Positions 15,344 through 17,314 of a DNA stretch of 17,314 nt are shown here, piece after piece. The notes beneath the pieces were generated by a model that made no database searches, was not told the origin of the DNA, and saw only the letters and a program-made list of their open reading frames with translations. The DNA comes from Chloroflexota bacterium (GTDB lineage: Bacteria > Chloroflexota > Limnocylindria > Limnocylindrales > CSP1-4). How positions within the stretch are numbered: position 1 is the first letter of the stretch; each line of letters begins with the position of its first letter. Both the position numbers and the translations under genes were made by a program. The DNA is taken from the NCBI GenBank assembly GCA_021789355.1, contig JAJYJR010000048.1, positions 1 to 17,314 of the forward strand. The letters run 5' to 3'.

Positions 15344-15593
15344 GCACACTCCCGTCGTCGCGAGGCTCCGCGGATCGGTACGAGCTTCATGGGCGTATTG
15401 GACGCGGACCCGCGCGTGTGATCGCCGGCCCGTGCCAGCTCAGCCTGCTGTCCGACGCTAGCGCCGTTCGCCGGCCCTGGCACTGGGGGAATCCCTAGTG
15501 TTTGGTCGTTGCGGTCGTGCCAGATCCATCCGCGGCAGGCGTAGCCACGGCACCGGGGCAGGCACAGGCTCCCCGGAGAGTGGGGACACCGGG
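15344..15593. other. Divergent intergenic region between propeller gene and LuxR fragment
   Basis: This 250-base region lies between two divergent reading frames. It must hold the promoter of the propeller/hemerythrin unit, but no convincing -35/-10 pair can be assigned. GTGCCAG (15432-15438) and CTGGCAC (15477-15483) form a distant inverted repeat. CTGGGGGAATCCCTAG near 15483-15498 is an imperfect palindrome. No gene is seen. Confidence 0.35.
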
Positions 15594-15870
15594 GTGAAGA
15601 TGCCCGACCACGACGCAGGCTCGTTTGTCGGTCGCCAGGCCGAGCTCGCGGACCTTGCCCGGCAGCTCGACGAAGCGCGGGCGGCGGCCCATGCTCGGTA
15701 GGCGCTCGTCGAGGGGCCGGCGGGGATCGGCAGGACCGCCCTGGTAGACGAGTTCCTCGCCCGCGCACATGGCCTGCGGGTCGTTCGCGCCGCGGGCGAC
15801 GAAGCCGAGGCCATGCTGCCCTGCGCGGTCGTCGACCAGCTGGCCCGTGCCGCGGGTGATGCAGGGACCT
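15594..15870 (+). pseudogene. N-terminal fragment of a LAL-type LuxR/STAND ATPase regulator
   Basis: Starting at a GTG (15594) or ATG (15600), the frame reads MPDHDAGSFVGRQAELADLA, the FVGRxxEL start typical of large ATP-binding LuxR (MalT/LAL-type) regulators. An in-frame TAG at 15699-15701 interrupts it. The same frame then continues ALVEGPAGIGRTALVDEF, a Walker A motif whose lysine is replaced by arginine, and AMLPCAVVDQLARAAGDAG. Homology ends near 15870, so about 90 codons of a gene that normally has 800-950 remain. It is convergent with, and only about 27 bases from, the stop of the minus-strand LuxR gene. It is not functional as an ATPase regulator. Confidence 0.7.
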
Positions 15871-15896
15871 GCTTCAGGCCGGTCCTTCCATGTTGG

Positions 15897-17314
15897 CTAG
15901 TCGTTGGGCCGTGCACGCTGCGGCAACCCGCCGGCAGCGAGCCGTGCGGACAGTTCGGTGCGCGTCGACACGCCGAGCTTCGCGAACACGTGCCCCAGGT
16001 GGTATTCCACGCCCTTCGTGCTCACCACGAGCCGCTCGGCCACCTGGCGGTTGGTGAGCCCCGTGGCCACGAGCGTCGCCACCGCCTGCTCCTGGGGCGT
16101 CAGCGTGCCCTCGGATCCGTGGCGCCCCCGGCCCGACGCGACGCCGCAGGCCGCCAGTTCCCGGTCGATGGCGGTCAGGAACGGCACGGCACCGAGGCGC
16201 CCGAGTTGGTCCCGCGCGGTGGCCAGCTCGTCGATCGCCGCGCGCCGCCGACCCAGGCGCCGGAGCAGGACGCCCCGCTCGCCGTGGGCCTGCGCCCGCT
16301 CGAGCGCCGCGATCTCCTGGTGCACCGCGCCGTCGAGCGCGGCCGCCAGGCCGGCCTCGGCCTCGCCCCGGCGGCCGTCGGCGGCGAGGATCCGGGCGCG
16401 GATTCGCGCTGTCGTGAGCTGGCTCGTGCGGTTGAACCGGCGCCTGCCCACCCGCCCCTCGACCTGATCGAGCAACTCGGCGGCCTCCGACAGGCGTCGT
16501 GTGCTGACCAGTGCGTCGGCCCGCAGAAGTGCCCACGGCTGGATCCCCGGCTCGTGCCTGCCGTACGACGTCGTGAGGGCCATGATCTCGTCCGTCGCCG
16601 CGAGCATCGCATCGGGATCTCCGCGTGCCTGCCCGAGCCGGGCCCGCGCCGCGGCGACCCACAGGAGATTGGCGGGATCGCCGAGCATCCTCGCGACCTC
16701 CGAGGCGGCCTCGATGTGCGCTTCGGCGCGATCCCACTCGCCGCGCGACGCCGCAGGGAACGCCGCCACGGCGTGGGGCATGGCGACGCTCCACACCTCG
16801 CCCGCGTCGTGCGCGAGTGACGCCGCCAGCTCCGCGTGGACGAGCGCCTCGTCCCAGCGCCCGAGGCGGTACTCGGCATCGGCGCGGTAGAGGAGGATGA
16901 CGATGCGCAGGAGCATCGGACCCACGCGCTGCGCCACCTCGTCCGCTCGGACGAGCTCGGCGAGCGCCTCGCCCGGCCGCTCCGACCAGAGCAGGAGCAC
17001 GCCGCGCCCGGCCTGCGCCGCGAGGGCGTCGCGGTCGGTCTCGGGCGAGGGCTCGGCCATCGCCGCGAGGCCCGCCACGTAATGGCCCGACTCGCCGAGC
17101 CCCATCGCCTCGATGAGGCGCGCCACCGGCACAAGGGGCGCCGGAAGCGGGCCCTCGAGGGCCCGCCGGGCCCAGCGCAGGACGTCCGGCGCGCGGTCCG
17201 AGTTCGATGCGGCCATCGCGAGCTGGGCCGCGGCCTTGGCGGCGATCTCGGCGTCGCCGGCCCCCCGGGTCCTCCAGGCCTGCTCGAACAGGCGGACCCC
17301 CGTCGTCCGGTCCC
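15897..17314 (-). CDS. LuxR-family transcriptional regulator, C-terminal part (runs off the window)
   Basis: The visible part covers 471 residues and is open to the window's right edge. The ATG at 17216 is probably internal, because the 32 codons upstream of it (starting DRTTGVRLFEQAWRTRGAGD) are in frame and equally protein-like. The body is Ala/Arg/Leu-rich helical sequence resembling the tetratricopeptide-like region of LAL regulators. The last 70 residues are a LuxR/GerE HTH: LTPQEQAVATLVATGLTNRQ, VAERLVVSTKGVEYHLGHVF and AKLGVSTRTELSARL. DNA binding is therefore expected at the C-terminus. An ATPase domain, if present, lies outside the window. The target genes are unknown. Confidence 0.88.
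   Translation of the reverse strand, partial: DRTTGVRLFEQAWRTRGAGDAEIAAKAAAQLAMAASNSDRAPDVLRWARRALEGPLPAPLVPVARLIEAMGLGESGHYVAGLAAMAEPSPETDRDALAAQAGRGVLLLWSERPGEALAELVRADEVAQRVGPMLLRIVILLYRADAEYRLGRWDEALVHAELAASLAHDAGEVWSVAMPHAVAAFPAASRGEWDRAEAHIEAASEVARMLGDPANLLWVAAARARLGQARGDPDAMLAATDEIMALTTSYGRHEPGIQPWALLRADALVSTRRLSEAAELLDQVEGRVGRRRFNRTSQLTTARIRARILAADGRRGEAEAGLAAALDGAVHQEIAALERAQAHGERGVLLRRLGRRRAAIDELATARDQLGRLGAVPFLTAIDRELAACGVASGRGRHGSEGTLTPQEQAVATLVATGLTNRQVAERLVVSTKGVEYHLGHVFAKLGVSTRTELSARLAAGGLPQRARPND

Noticed and set aside
15430..15485. GTGCCAG/CTGGCAC inverted repeat as a regulatory structure
   Set aside because: It has 7-bp arms separated by 38 bases, and nothing links it to a gene. 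It is mentioned only in the intergenic entry.
1..17314. CRISPR arrays or long tandem repeats
   Set aside because: No regularly spaced repeats were seen anywhere apart from the protein-level repeats of the propeller and hemerythrin-like genes.

Overview
This is a GC-rich window whose gene families (LAL-type LuxR regulators, an XRE-cupin regulator, NMT1/ThiY-type ABC uptake, CaiB, crotonase) and mobile-element remnants (IS21, IS481-like) suggest a soil or sediment Actinomycetota or Chloroflexota-like bacterium. The sequence alone does not settle the phylum. One tRNA-Gly(CCC) with an encoded CCA confirms bacterial chromosomal-type DNA.

Layout. (1) Positions 1-2041 are a graveyard: a small frameshifted minus-strand reading frame, a plus-strand gene fragment cut off by the end of an IS21-family element, the collapsed istA/istB of that element (about 748-1314), and, directly abutting it, a multiply frameshifted integrase-core transposase (1315-2041). 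(2) Positions 2132-12711 form one long minus-strand catabolic cluster. In transcription order it is XRE-cupin regulator, ABC substrate-binding lipoprotein, ATPase, permease, FAD-dependent oxidoreductase, class III CoA-transferase, enoyl-CoA hydratase, aldehyde dehydrogenase (2,5-dioxovalerate dehydrogenase-like), a remnant of a second aldehyde dehydrogenase (1-pyrroline-5-carboxylate dehydrogenase C-terminus), a DapA-family lyase/aldolase and an atypical SDR. Many junctions overlap by 4-10 bases. (3) tRNA-Gly lies at 13033-13108 on the plus strand with its own promoter. (4) A two-gene minus-strand unit encodes a secreted seven-repeat beta-propeller protein and, coupled by a GTGA overlap, a protein with repeated hemerythrin-like half-domains. 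(5) At the right end, the 5' fragment of a broken LuxR/ATPase gene on the plus strand converges on a LuxR-HTH regulator on the minus strand that runs off the window.

Working model (inference). The cluster imports a small, probably carboxylated compound. It activates it with CoA by CoA transfer, and hydrates or rearranges it with the crotonase and the flavoprotein. A Schiff-base DapA-type enzyme cleaves or dehydrates an intermediate, and the aldehyde dehydrogenase oxidises the resulting semialdehyde, possibly to 2-oxoglutarate. The XRE-cupin protein would sense the substrate. An 18-bp perfect palindrome just upstream of the transporter gene is a good operator candidate, and the regulator's own promoter is placed so that its mRNA would be nearly leaderless. 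The substrate cannot be named from sequence.
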